41,751 nt of DNA from JAWWPY01 sp964412845. GTDB taxonomy: Bacteria > Actinomycetota > Actinomycetes > Streptosporangiales > Streptosporangiaceae. The DNA lies in contig CAYPQM010000043.1 of assembly GCA_964412845.1 (NCBI GenBank), forward strand, positions 1 through 41,751, written 5' to 3'. How positions within the stretch are numbered: the stretch's first letter is position 1; every line of letters starts with the position of its first letter. Under the pieces are notes generated by a model. That model worked only from the letters and a program-made list of their open reading frames with translations, did not search any database and was not told where the DNA came from. Shown here in pieces: positions 1-8,112 of the stretch. A program made the position numbers and the translations under genes.

Positions 1-374
1 GAGTCAGTCTCATCGACTTCGATCGATCCGGCGTGCCGCTCATGGAGATCGTCACCGAGCCGGACATCCGCACTGCCGAACAGGCCCGACGGTACGCCGA
101 GGAGCTGCGTCTGCTGATGCGGACCATCGGCATCCGGGACCTGGTTCTGGGCCTGGGCACCGTCGCCGCGGCCCGGTCGGGCGAGGCGGCGGAGGCCCGT
201 CGCTGGACCGTAACGGCGTTGGCCAGCGATTCACTCGACGCGGCTGTCAGCCTGGCCAGTTCCCGTTCCATCGGGAAGCGTGATGCCTGGGCTGCGGCCA
301 TCCTGGCGGGCACCTTCGTCGGCGGGGATCTTCGGGCCCTCCGGCCGGTTCCCGCTGCGGCTGAGCACCGCTAG
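1..374 (+). pseudogene. GatB fragment fused in frame to a DUF4267-like tail (5' end outside window)
   Basis: The frame is open from the window edge (first full codon at base 3) to the stop at 372-374. The first ~45 codons match the core of aspartyl/glutamyl-tRNA amidotransferase subunit B: SLIDFDRSGVPLMEIVTEPD corresponds to the conserved region of GatB that leads into its MEEGSLR motif. That motif never arrives. After RTIGI, near base 137, the sequence changes to RDLVLGLGTVAAARSGEA and an Ala-rich stretch that resembles the C-terminal half of small actinobacterial membrane proteins of the DUF4267 type. A GTG at 33 could start a 113-residue product but lies inside GatB homology. I infer a broken or chimeric gene, not a working GatB, because all of the GatB tail domain is missing. 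The upstream part cannot be seen. The GatB match is from recall of the family motif and is fairly secure; the tail assignment is less so. Confidence 0.6.
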
Positions 375-400
375 CGTGACCAGGGAGCTGGAGGGTTCTG

Positions 401-1063
401 GTGGCACTGGAGATCAAGCGGCTGCACCTGGCCAGCCTGCGCGGCGTCGATGGCGCCCGGTGGCCGGTGCACGGCTTCGTGGTCACCCACCCCGGCGGTG
501 CGGTCCTGGTGGACACCGGTGTCGGCGGTCCGCAGGAGTGGCTCAGCGACTGGCGGGTGGTGAACCGCTCCGCCGCGGACGCGCTCGCCGAAGTGGACAT
601 GACCCCGGGCGACATCGGGCTGGTGATCAACACTCACCTGCACTTCGACCACTGCGGCCAGAATGCCGTGTTCAAGCACGCCGCCTGTTACGTCCAGCGC
701 GCCGAGGTGGCCCGCGCGGAGCGCGAGTCACCGGACCTGTACCAGTGGTTCGACTTCATGAACGCACGGTTCGAGCTGCTCGACGGGGACACTGAAGTAC
801 TGCCCGGCCTGGCGGTAATCACGACTCCCGGGCACACCGCAGGTCACCAGTCCGTCGTGGTCCAGTCCGGCGACGGCGCACCTGACGTGCTGATCGGCGA
901 TGCGGCCTACACCCCGCGCCAGTACCTGGGCCCGGCGACCGATGACCTGCCATCCGGTCAGGCGAGCGACCCGGCGGCCTGGCGGGAGTCGCTGCAGCGG
1001 ATCCGGTCGATGAGCCCCGGACAGGTGCACTTCTGCCACCACACGGACGTCATCCACAGCTGA
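401..1063 (+). CDS. Metallo-beta-lactamase-fold hydrolase (lactonase-like)
   Basis: A 220-residue protein of the metallo-beta-lactamase superfamily, most like the AHL-lactonase/glyoxalase II branch. Metal ligands are visible: THLHFDH gives His79, His81, Asp83 and His84; TPGHTAGH gives His145 (and His149); Asp167 lies in LIGDAAY; and His213 or His214 in FCHHTD completes the set. Such enzymes hydrolyse lactones, thioesters or related esters with two metal ions. There is no signal peptide, so it is probably cytoplasmic. The GTG start at 401 follows a GGAGGG ribosome site at 390-395, and the gene begins 26 bases after the GatB chimera ends. Length suits the family. The substrate is not deducible: quorum-signal lactone is one possibility, but nothing nearby makes or senses AHLs. 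Confidence 0.88.
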   Translation: MALEIKRLHLASLRGVDGARWPVHGFVVTHPGGAVLVDTGVGGPQEWLSDWRVVNRSAADALAEVDMTPGDIGLVINTHLHFDHCGQNAVFKHAACYVQRAEVARAERESPDLYQWFDFMNARFELLDGDTEVLPGLAVITTPGHTAGHQSVVVQSGDGAPDVLIGDAAYTPRQYLGPATDDLPSGQASDPAAWRESLQRIRSMSPGQVHFCHHTDVIHS

Positions 1064-1145
1064 CCGCCCTGATCGGCCGTCAGTCCGCTGCTGTGGAGCC
1101 TCCGCCGCACTTCCCGCTCTCCTGACTCGAGCGGCTGAGGCTAGC

Positions 1146-1159
1146 CACCGGGCCCGGTG
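1146..1159. repeat. 14-bp perfect palindrome upstream of kelch gene
   Basis: CACCGGGCCCGGTG reads identically on both strands. It lies in the 159-base gap between the hydrolase stop and the kelch gene start, 64 bases before that start. It could be an operator or a small hairpin; nothing else distinguishes the two. Confidence 0.35.
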
Positions 1160-1222
1160 TATCTGCCTGGCTCGTCCGCGCTCTTGTCTGGGGAGACCAC
1201 CCATGACAAGGAGGCCCGGCAA

Positions 1223-2605
1223 ATGCCCGGAACCTGGCAGCCGCTTGCCAACCAGCCCGCATTCCCCGCGAGCACGATGCTCCTGCTCACCGACGGAACG
1301 GTGATGTGTCAGGAATCGGCCGGCACCCACTGGTGGCGCCTGACGCCTGACCAGTGGGGCGACTACACGAATGGCACCTGGTCGCAGCTCGCCCCGATGA
1401 CCGACTCACGCCTTTACTACGCCTCCGCGGTACTCGCCGACGGCCGTGTCTTCGTCGCAGGCGGCGAGTATCACAACGGCGGCCAGGTGGACTGGAACCG
1501 GGCGGAGATCTACAACCCGGTGCACGATACGTGGCAGCCGGCCACGGCACCGGGCTGGACCCATATCGGCGACGCGCCATGCTGCGTGCTGCCGGACGGA
1601 CGGGTGCTGCTGGGCTCGATCGACGACATCAGGACCGCCCTCTACGACCCGGAGACCGACACCTGGACGCCGACCGGCAACAAGGAGGACCCCAGCTCCG
1701 AGGAAGGCTTCACCCTGATGCCGGACGGCACGGTGCTGGCCATCGAGAACTCGAGCCCGCCGAAGGCCGAGAAGTACCTGATCTCATCCGGCAGCTGGGT
1801 GAGCGCGGGCCAGACACCGGTATCCCTGGTCGAGAGCAACTTCTCGATCGAGATCGGCCCCTGCCTGCTTCGGCCGGACGGCACGGCCTTCCAGGTCGGG
1901 GGGAACGGACATACCGCCATCTACCAGCCGGACCACGACCCCGCCACGCCAGGGATCTGGACGGCGGGCCCTGACTTCCCTGACAACCCGCCCGGGCAGC
2001 CGCTGAAGGCCAACGACGCACCGGGCTGCGTGCTGCCCGAAGGTCATGTCCTCTGCGTCGCCGGCACGGCACCCAACGCTGGCGGCTTCGCCCAGAACGG
2101 GCAGTTCTTCGAGTTCGACGGCAAGGTGCTCGACCCGGCGCCAGCGCCCGCCAACGCAGGCGGCAACGTCTATGAAGGGCGGATGATGCTGCTGCCCACC
2201 GGCCAGGTCCTGTTCAGCGCGGGGACCCCGGCCATGCAGATCTACACCCCGGTGGGGGAGCCCGACGACGAATGGCGCCCGCACATCACCGAGCATCCCC
2301 GTGACCTGCAGCCCGGCCACTCCTACAGCATTCACGGGGAGCGGTTCAACGGCATGACCCAGGCCGTGGCGTACGGCGATGACGGGACCATGGCTACGAA
2401 CTACCCGATCGTGCGGCTGGTCAGCGGGGATGGCCATGTGCACTACTGCCGGACGTTCGATCACAGCACGATGGCTGTGGCCACCCGCCGGCGGCACGTG
2501 CACACCTCGTTCACGGTTCCCACCGGGCTCCCGCACGGCCGCTACGACCTCCGGGTCGTGAGCAATGGCATCGCATCGCGGGAGGTCGAGGTCCGGGTCG
2601 GCTGA
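1223..2605 (+). CDS. Kelch/galactose oxidase-like beta-propeller protein with C-terminal E-set domain
   Basis: A 460-residue protein built from a seven-bladed propeller. Seven copies of an L-x-P/A-D-G-x-V strand are visible: LLTDGTVM, VLADGRVFVAGG, VLPDGRVLLGS, LMPDGTVLAIE, RPDGTAFQVGG, VLPEGHVLCVAG and LLPTGQVLFSAG. The last ~100 residues (from about 365) resemble the early-set/DUF1929 domain at the C-terminus of galactose oxidase and glyoxal oxidase. The ATG at 1223 is chosen because AAGGAGG at 1208-1214 precedes it by eight bases; the upstream in-frame codons to 1157 have no such site. No signal peptide follows this start, which is unusual because the oxidases are secreted. The copper-radical ligands of galactose oxidase are not obvious in the E-set region, where HYCRTFDHS replaces the usual histidine motif. 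I therefore call it propeller-like, not an oxidase. A long hairpin follows. Confidence 0.85.
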   Translation: MPGTWQPLANQPAFPASTMLLLTDGTVMCQESAGTHWWRLTPDQWGDYTNGTWSQLAPMTDSRLYYASAVLADGRVFVAGGEYHNGGQVDWNRAEIYNPVHDTWQPATAPGWTHIGDAPCCVLPDGRVLLGSIDDIRTALYDPETDTWTPTGNKEDPSSEEGFTLMPDGTVLAIENSSPPKAEKYLISSGSWVSAGQTPVSLVESNFSIEIGPCLLRPDGTAFQVGGNGHTAIYQPDHDPATPGIWTAGPDFPDNPPGQPLKANDAPGCVLPEGHVLCVAGTAPNAGGFAQNGQFFEFDGKVLDPAPAPANAGGNVYEGRMMLLPTGQVLFSAGTPAMQIYTPVGEPDDEWRPHITEHPRDLQPGHSYSIHGERFNGMTQAVAYGDDGTMATNYPIVRLVSGDGHVHYCRTFDHSTMAVATRRRHVHTSFTVPTGLPHGRYDLRVVSNGIASREVEVRVG

Positions 2606-2643
2606 CGGAGGCAGGCAGCGGGCCTACCCCCGCATAGCAGTTA

Positions 2644-2682
2644 CCGGGGCTGGGCCGGACGACATGTCCGGCCCAGCCCCGG
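2644..2682 (+). terminator. Strong hairpin after the kelch gene
   Basis: A perfect 17-bp stem (2644-2660 pairing with 2666-2682) closes a five-base loop, GACAT. It lies 38 bases past the kelch stop and lacks a T-run, as is usual for actinobacterial terminators. It separates the kelch gene from the aldolase gene and argues against any aldolase start upstream of it. Confidence 0.8.
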
Positions 2683-2756
2683 CCATGCGGCCGGCCATGC
2701 TGGGCTCATCACCCGCGGCACAGGGTGCGGCAGTTCCGAGGGGGAGGGAGCGGCAG

Positions 2757-3722
2757 TTGAGCGCAGGACACGGAAGGCCCGGCGCCGGCCTGGCCGGGCC
2801 GCCCGCTGCGGCCGCGGCGGGTGCGGGGCTCGCTGGCGTGCTCGCGGTTTTCCAGACGCCGTTCGATGAGCATGGCCGGATTGACTACCCGACCTTGCCG
2901 ACGCTGTTCGACTGGCTGTTCGCAAACGGGGCGGACGGCGTCGTGTTCGCCCTGGTGTCGGAGATCCTGCGGTTGTCATCGGAGGAACGTGACGAGGTGG
3001 CCACGACGGCATGCCGGCTGGCCCGCGGTCGCGGTGCGTGCGTGATCAGCGTGGGCGCCGAGTCGGTCAGCACTGCCCTGCGGCACGCCCGGCACGCGCA
3101 GGATGCAGGCGCGGACGCGGTAATGGCCACGCCGCCGCTGCTGCACGCCGCGGGGGATGACGAACTGCTGCGCTACTTCACGGCCATCGCCACCAGTGTC
3201 GACATCCCGCTGATCGTCCAGGATGCGAGTGGCTACGTCGGCCAGCCGCTGTCCATCGCGCTGCAGGCGCGGCTCTATGCGGAACTCGGCGGCACAGTGA
3301 TGTTCAAGCCCGAGGCGCCGCCCATCGGGCCGCGGCTGACCCGGCTGCTGGCCGCTACCGATGGCCAGGCCAGGGCCTTTGAGGGCACCGGAGGGCTGTA
3401 TCTGATCGATAGCTTCCGCCGCGGCGCGGTCGGCACCATGCCAGCGGGGGATGTCGTGTGGGCGCTGTCCGCCCTGTGGCGTGCCCTGGTCGGTGCTGAC
3501 TTGGCCCGTGCCTACCGGATCGCCGGCCCGCTGGCCCTGCTGATATCGCTGCAAACCAGCCTGGACAGCTTCGTTGCGGTCGAGAAGCACCTGCTGGCCC
3601 GCCAGGGCGTCTTCCCGTCGAGTGCCATGCGCGGCCCCGTCGGGGATGTCCTGGACGCGCAAGGCCGCGACGAAGCTGACCGCCTGATGGACCTGCTCCG
3701 CTCGGCCGTCGATAACGCCTGA
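2757..3722 (+). CDS. Divergent dihydrodipicolinate synthase (DapA)/N-acetylneuraminate lyase family protein
   Basis: A 321-residue TIM-barrel protein of the DapA/NAL class-I aldolase family. The barrel begins at GVLAVFQTPFDEHGRID (about residue 27). The Schiff-base lysine is Lys184 in VMFKPEA. Two family motifs differ from the norm: the GTTGE loop is ALVSEIL, and the YNVP segment that carries the catalytic tyrosine is VQDASGY, with Tyr160 four residues further on. It is therefore unlikely to be the housekeeping DapA and may act on a sugar acid or other keto acid. The TTG at 2757 is favoured because GGGAGGGAG sits just upstream and a terminator hairpin lies before it. An earlier in-frame start at 2565 would overlap the kelch gene and code for low-complexity sequence. 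It converges on the gamma-glutamyltransferase gene 56 bases away. Confidence 0.8.
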   Translation: MSAGHGRPGAGLAGPPAAAAAGAGLAGVLAVFQTPFDEHGRIDYPTLPTLFDWLFANGADGVVFALVSEILRLSSEERDEVATTACRLARGRGACVISVGAESVSTALRHARHAQDAGADAVMATPPLLHAAGDDELLRYFTAIATSVDIPLIVQDASGYVGQPLSIALQARLYAELGGTVMFKPEAPPIGPRLTRLLAATDGQARAFEGTGGLYLIDSFRRGAVGTMPAGDVVWALSALWRALVGADLARAYRIAGPLALLISLQTSLDSFVAVEKHLLARQGVFPSSAMRGPVGDVLDAQGRDEADRLMDLLRSAVDNA

Positions 3723-3778
3723 TACCGTCGCGGTCGGCGTAGCACCCTCCTAATTCGGTTCCCAGCCCCTCGGCGGCG

Positions 3779-5641
3779 TTACCCGGCCGGGTGGAGCACG
3801 GCCGCGGAGCCGCCGCCTCTGCGTATCGGTTCCGCGGCCACGAGGACCTGGCCGCGGCCGAGGAACTCAAGACCGCTGGCGGCGCCGATATCAGGGCTGA
3901 TCGTGATGGTGGGATCGAGCGGCGAGGTGTCGGAGATCGCGAACGACTGCCCGAGCTGCTGGAGGCCAGGCGTGGTCGATGCGGCGATGAACGCCGGTTC
4001 GGCCTGCGTCACCGCGCTGTTGCGCTGCGATGCCCGCGGCGCCGCGATCGCCTGCGGCAGCGTCATGCCGAAATCTATGCGGTTCAGCAGGATCTGCAGC
4101 ACGGTGGTGATGATCGAGGCGCCGCCTGGCGAGCCGACTGCGAGCCAGGGCTGGCCTGACTTGAGCACGATCGTCGGTGACATGCTCGACCGGGGCCGCT
4201 TGCCCGCGGCGGGCAGGTTCGGGTCGGGCACATTCTGCTGCAGCGGCGCGAAGTCGAAGTCGGTCAGCTCATTGTTCAGCAGGAACCCGCGGCCGGGCAC
4301 GACGATGCCGCTGCCGCCAAGTTCCTCGATCGTGTTGGTGTAGGAAACGACGTCGCCGAAACGGTCGGTCACCACGAAATGATTGGTATTCGTGCCCTCA
4401 GCAGGCTGGCGTGCCGTGCTCGGCGCCGCCGGGGTGCAGCCGCCGGAACCCGCGAACGGGTCCCCGGGCGCGACCGGGCTGGGCAGCGCCTTGTCTGGGT
4501 TGATCAGGCATCCGCGCTGGCGCCCGAAGCCCGTGGACAGCAGTTGCTTCAGCGGCACGCCGACGTAGGCAGGGTCGCCGATATAGCGGTTGCGGTCGGC
4601 GAAGGCGAGCCTGGTTGCCTCCAGGTAGTGGTGCAGTGCCTGCACCCGGGTCATCTTCGACAGGTCGAAGTTCGACAGGATGTTGAGCGCCTCTCCCGTG
4701 GTGGTGCCGCCACTGGAGGAAGGCGCCATTCCATAGACGTCATAGCCGCGGTAGTTCACGTGCGTCGGAGCCTGCCCGAGCGCCAGGTAATCACGCAGAT
4801 CACCGATCCGCATCAGGCCCGGACGCGGGGTGACCATGGCTCCCGGAGCGAGTGGCAGGTTCTGCACGGTGTTCACGATGTCGCCACCGAGCGGGCCGCC
4901 GTAGAAGTCGCCGGCGCCCCGGCGCCCGATTTCCGCATAGGTGCTGGCGAGTTGCGGATTGCGGAAGGTTGATCCGACCACGGGAAGCTGGCCGCCGGGC
5001 AGGAACAACTGCCTGGTCGAGGTGAACTGGGCGAACCTCGCGGCGTTCTCGCGGACCTGCTCGCGGAAGGTCGCATCGACCGGGAATCCCTGGCGTGCGA
5101 CGCTTTCCGCGGGGCGCAGCACCTGCGCGAGACTCTCCGTGCCCCAGTCATCAAGCGCCTTCTGCCAGGTCATCAGCGTCCCGGGCACCCCGACGGACAG
5201 GCCGCTCGTCACCGCCACCGGGAAGGCGAGCGGTTTGCCCGTCACCGGGTCGATGAACAGGTCAGCAGTCGCGAGCCGCGGCGCCGTCTCCCGGCCGTCG
5301 ATGGTCGAGACGCGATGAGTGCGCGCGTCGTAGTAGACCAGATAGCCGCCCCCGCCGATGCCGGCGACCAAGGGATCGGCCACACCGAGCGTCGCGGCGA
5401 CCGCCACCGCGGCATCGATCGCGTTGCCGCCGCCGCGCAGCACCTCCAGCCCGGCCGAAGTGGCCTCGACATCGTCGGAGGCCACCGCGCCGCCCGTCCC
5501 GACCGCGACGGCCTGCTTGGGCAGGTAGCGGACGGGTCGCACGGCCGCCCCGGCCGGCGCGGGAAGGCTCGCGGCAGCTAAACCGGCGAGCACAGCCGCG
5601 GCAGCCGATACCGCGGCCAGTGCCCTCGCACGTACTGACAT
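3779..5641 (-). CDS. ggt: Gamma-glutamyltransferase, secreted
   Basis: A 620-residue gamma-glutamyltransferase, an N-terminal nucleophile hydrolase that cleaves itself into large and small subunits and then hydrolyses or transfers gamma-glutamyl groups from glutathione and similar substrates. The ATG at 5641 follows GGAGGA by five bases and opens a signal peptide (MSVRARALAA then a hydrophobic Ala-rich run to about residue 32), so the enzyme is exported. DGRETAP (115-121) holds the arginine that binds the substrate carboxylate. The processing site and nucleophile is Thr419 in TNHFVV, equivalent to TTHYSV in Escherichia coli. NNELTDFD and the oxyanion GSPGG motif follow in the small subunit. 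Length and motif order are normal, so it should be active. It is transcribed alone, convergent with the DapA-like gene and divergent from the aldo/keto reductase. Confidence 0.93.
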   Translation of the reverse strand: MSVRARALAAVSAAAAVLAGLAAASLPAPAGAAVRPVRYLPKQAVAVGTGGAVASDDVEATSAGLEVLRGGGNAIDAAVAVAATLGVADPLVAGIGGGGYLVYYDARTHRVSTIDGRETAPRLATADLFIDPVTGKPLAFPVAVTSGLSVGVPGTLMTWQKALDDWGTESLAQVLRPAESVARQGFPVDATFREQVRENAARFAQFTSTRQLFLPGGQLPVVGSTFRNPQLASTYAEIGRRGAGDFYGGPLGGDIVNTVQNLPLAPGAMVTPRPGLMRIGDLRDYLALGQAPTHVNYRGYDVYGMAPSSSGGTTTGEALNILSNFDLSKMTRVQALHHYLEATRLAFADRNRYIGDPAYVGVPLKQLLSTGFGRQRGCLINPDKALPSPVAPGDPFAGSGGCTPAAPSTARQPAEGTNTNHFVVTDRFGDVVSYTNTIEELGGSGIVVPGRGFLLNNELTDFDFAPLQQNVPDPNLPAAGKRPRSSMSPTIVLKSGQPWLAVGSPGGASIITTVLQILLNRIDFGMTLPQAIAAPRASQRNSAVTQAEPAFIAASTTPGLQQLGQSFAISDTSPLDPTITISPDIGAASGLEFLGRGQVLVAAEPIRRGGGSAAVLHPAG

Positions 5642-5827
5642 GGCATTCCTCCGGACGGACGGCCTCTCCCATGGACACCGATCCGCGGGCGACCCTAACC
5701 GCGCCAGGACCACTTAAACCATCCACGCCCGCGAAATGGCACTGGGCCGGTTCCCACGGGCGGTTCGTGGGCCGTTCCGTCGCTGAGCCTGCGGGGCTCG
5801 GCCAGACGGGGCGCGTAGGTTGAAAAT

Positions 5828-6859
5828 ATGGACTATCGAACTTTGGGGCGTAGCGGCTGCGCGGTGTCGAGCCTGTGCCTGGGCACCATGACCTTCGGGA
5901 CCGAGGCGGACGAGGCGAGCGCGCATGAGCAGCTCGACCGTTTCGCCGAGGCGGGCGGCACGCTGGTTGACACGGCTGACGTCTACAGCGAGGGGAGGTC
6001 GGAGGAGATCATCGGCCGCTGGTTCGCCAGCCGGCCCGCTGAGCTCACCGGGCCGGTGGTGCTGGCCACGAAGGGCCGCTTCCCGCTGGATGATTCTCCG
6101 AACAGTGCCGGGCTGTCCGCGCGGCATCTGACCCGCGCTCTTGACGCGTCGCTGGGCCGGCTCGGGCTCGAGGCGGTTGACCTGTATCAGGTCCACGCGT
6201 TTGATCCGTGGACTCCGCTGGAGGAAACACTGCGCACGCTGGATGGGTTCGTGCGCGCGGGCAAGATCCACTACTACGGGTTGTCGAATTTCACCGGCTG
6301 GCAGTTGACGAAAGCCGTGCACATGGCCCGCGCGCTGAACATCGCCGGGCCAGTGACGCTTCAGCCGCAGTACAGCCTGCTGGTGCGTGAGATCGAGTGG
6401 GAGATCGTGCCCGCGGCGATGGACGCGGGGCTGGGGTTGCTGCCGTGGAGCCCGCTCGGCGGTGGCTGGCTGTCCGGCAAGTACCGCCGCGACGAGCGCC
6501 CGGCCGGTGCCACCCGCCTGGGCGAGGACCCGGACCGCGGCATGGAGGCATACGGCCGGCGGGGCACCGGCCGCACCTGGGAGGTCATCGACGCCGTGCA
6601 GAAGGTCGCCGCCGAGCGCGGTGCGTCAATGGCCGAGGTCGCGCTGGCGTGGGTCACCGGCCGCCCAGGGGTGACCTCGACCATCCTCGGGGCCCGCACC
6701 GTCGGGCAGCTTGCGGCCAACCTCCGCGCGGCTGAACTGCGCCTGACCGCTGAGGAAACGGCTGCGCTCGACGCCGCCAGCGACCCGCGAGCCGCCGATT
6801 ATCCCTACGGGGAGATGGGGGCCGAGCAGCGAGACCGGCGCCTGGCCGGCGGCCGATAA
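5828..6859 (+). CDS. Aldo/keto reductase
   Basis: A 343-residue NADPH-dependent aldo/keto reductase with a TIM barrel, which reduces aldehydes or ketones to alcohols. The catalytic tetrad can be read: Asp48 and Tyr53 in VDTADVYSEG, Lys82 in LATKG and His123 in YQVHAFD. The opening MDYRTLGRSG and the later GLSNFTGWQL and LPWSPLGGGWLSGKY segments are typical of the AKR branch related to the voltage-gated potassium-channel beta-subunit and YajO proteins. The GILGART-like cofactor site appears as TILGARTVGQL. The ATG at 5828 has only a weak ribosome site (TAGGT). The protein is cytoplasmic. No neighbour fixes a substrate; it is divergent from ggt across about 190 bases and followed by an unrelated hypothetical gene. 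Confidence 0.92.
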   Translation: MDYRTLGRSGCAVSSLCLGTMTFGTEADEASAHEQLDRFAEAGGTLVDTADVYSEGRSEEIIGRWFASRPAELTGPVVLATKGRFPLDDSPNSAGLSARHLTRALDASLGRLGLEAVDLYQVHAFDPWTPLEETLRTLDGFVRAGKIHYYGLSNFTGWQLTKAVHMARALNIAGPVTLQPQYSLLVREIEWEIVPAAMDAGLGLLPWSPLGGGWLSGKYRRDERPAGATRLGEDPDRGMEAYGRRGTGRTWEVIDAVQKVAAERGASMAEVALAWVTGRPGVTSTILGARTVGQLAANLRAAELRLTAEETAALDAASDPRAADYPYGEMGAEQRDRRLAGGR

Positions 6860-6953
6860 AGCGGTTATGTCAACGGCTTGTTAATGGATCGACTGTGCCG
6901 TTCGTGATTCGCTGACAGGGGATTTGGCGGATCTTAGGCCCGGGAGGAGATGA

Positions 6954-8012
6954 TTGCGGTGCGTGACCGGGCCCGGCGCTGTCTTCGGGGCCAGGCAGCA
7001 GGTCTCCTTCCATGAAGTCCAGCAGGGAATTGCGGCCCTCTACCGCAGCCACCCCGGCATCACCTCATTCACCGCCGAGGACGTCCAGTACACCGCTGCA
7101 TCGCGGGATGCCGTTCTCCATGCCTGCGGCTCAGCTGGCACCGGGGAGAATCCGCAGACCGCCGAATCAAGCCGGGTGATCGCCTGCGCGCCGCTGATCT
7201 TCTTCTTTTACAGTTACGGCACGAGGGCGTCGATCCCAGACTCCGTGCAGGTGGCCGGCCGGCTGTACTGGTATGCGGTCAGCCACATCACCGGGCCGAT
7301 AGGCGCCCGGGCCAGCCTCGATGAGCTCCTGCACAGCTGGAAGCTGCCGGTACCCGGACTGCCCGCGGCGGCCGCGAAAAACGCGCTGGAGGCATCGCTG
7401 GTCGCCGCGGCCAGGAACTCAATCCTCGCGCAGCGCAGCGCGCACCTCGTCATCACCGGCCGCACCGCCGGCCGCACCGCCGTGGCGGAGCGGATCGACG
7501 CCGACATCGGCACCGTCACCGGGACCGAGTCCATCGAATCCGGCCCGGCCACCGCATCGATCCGGGTAACCCGCACAGGCGCCTACTTCTCCGGCAGCCC
7601 CTCCGGGCTGACCACGTTCATCGGCCTGTCCGCCGCGGCCGCCCGGAGAGCCGGGTCACGGTGGGTGTACATCAAGGCAGGAACGAGCGCGTATCACGAT
7701 CTCGCCGTGGAGGACACCATCGCTTCCCTGCCCGCCAGCATCCTGCCGAGCACGGCCGCTGGGGTGCACCTCGCCGCAGCGACCAGGGCCGGCCGGAAGG
7801 TCTACATCCTGGACTGGGAGACGGCCGCCACTGGATCGGGCACGAAGATCAGCGAACGGCTCATCCTGGCCGCGACCACCGGGGCCCTGCCCATCAGCGA
7901 GACGACGGCCGCCAACGGCAACATCCAGACGGTGACGCTGGGACACTGGGGGGAGCAGTTCACCGTCCCCGCTCCAGCCGCAGCCATCCCCTACGCACGC
8001 CTGAAGAACTGA
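6954..8012 (+). CDS. Hypothetical protein with unidentified beta-rich fold
   Basis: A 352-residue protein I cannot assign to a named family. Coding is supported by strong third-position GC and a good ribosome site (GGGAGGAGA at 6942-6950). A TTG at 6954 is taken as the start; a GTG at 6963 is an alternative. Visible features are a short hydrophobic patch (APLIFFFYSYG, about residue 80), an alternation of hydrophobic and polar residues typical of beta sheet from about residue 160 (SAHLVITGR, SIRVTRTGAYFSG), and a Tyr/Trp-containing YIKAGTSAYHDLA segment. The overall pattern recalls mycobacterial LppX/LprG-type lipoprotein cores, but there is no lipobox or clear signal peptide at this start. 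An ATG at 6950 lies in another frame and stops after about 20 codons, so a lost or frameshifted N-terminus is possible. Confidence 0.65.
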   Translation: MRCVTGPGAVFGARQQVSFHEVQQGIAALYRSHPGITSFTAEDVQYTAASRDAVLHACGSAGTGENPQTAESSRVIACAPLIFFFYSYGTRASIPDSVQVAGRLYWYAVSHITGPIGARASLDELLHSWKLPVPGLPAAAAKNALEASLVAAARNSILAQRSAHLVITGRTAGRTAVAERIDADIGTVTGTESIESGPATASIRVTRTGAYFSGSPSGLTTFIGLSAAAARRAGSRWVYIKAGTSAYHDLAVEDTIASLPASILPSTAAGVHLAAATRAGRKVYILDWETAATGSGTKISERLILAATTGALPISETTAANGNIQTVTLGHWGEQFTVPAPAAAIPYARLKN

Positions 8013-8112
8013 CACACAGGCCAAGCGATTCAACACCCGTGTGCGTCTACCCCGGGTCCGGCTCAATGGATGGCCGGGCGGCCGGCCTGATCTCCGGCGA
8101 GGTGGCCGGCCG

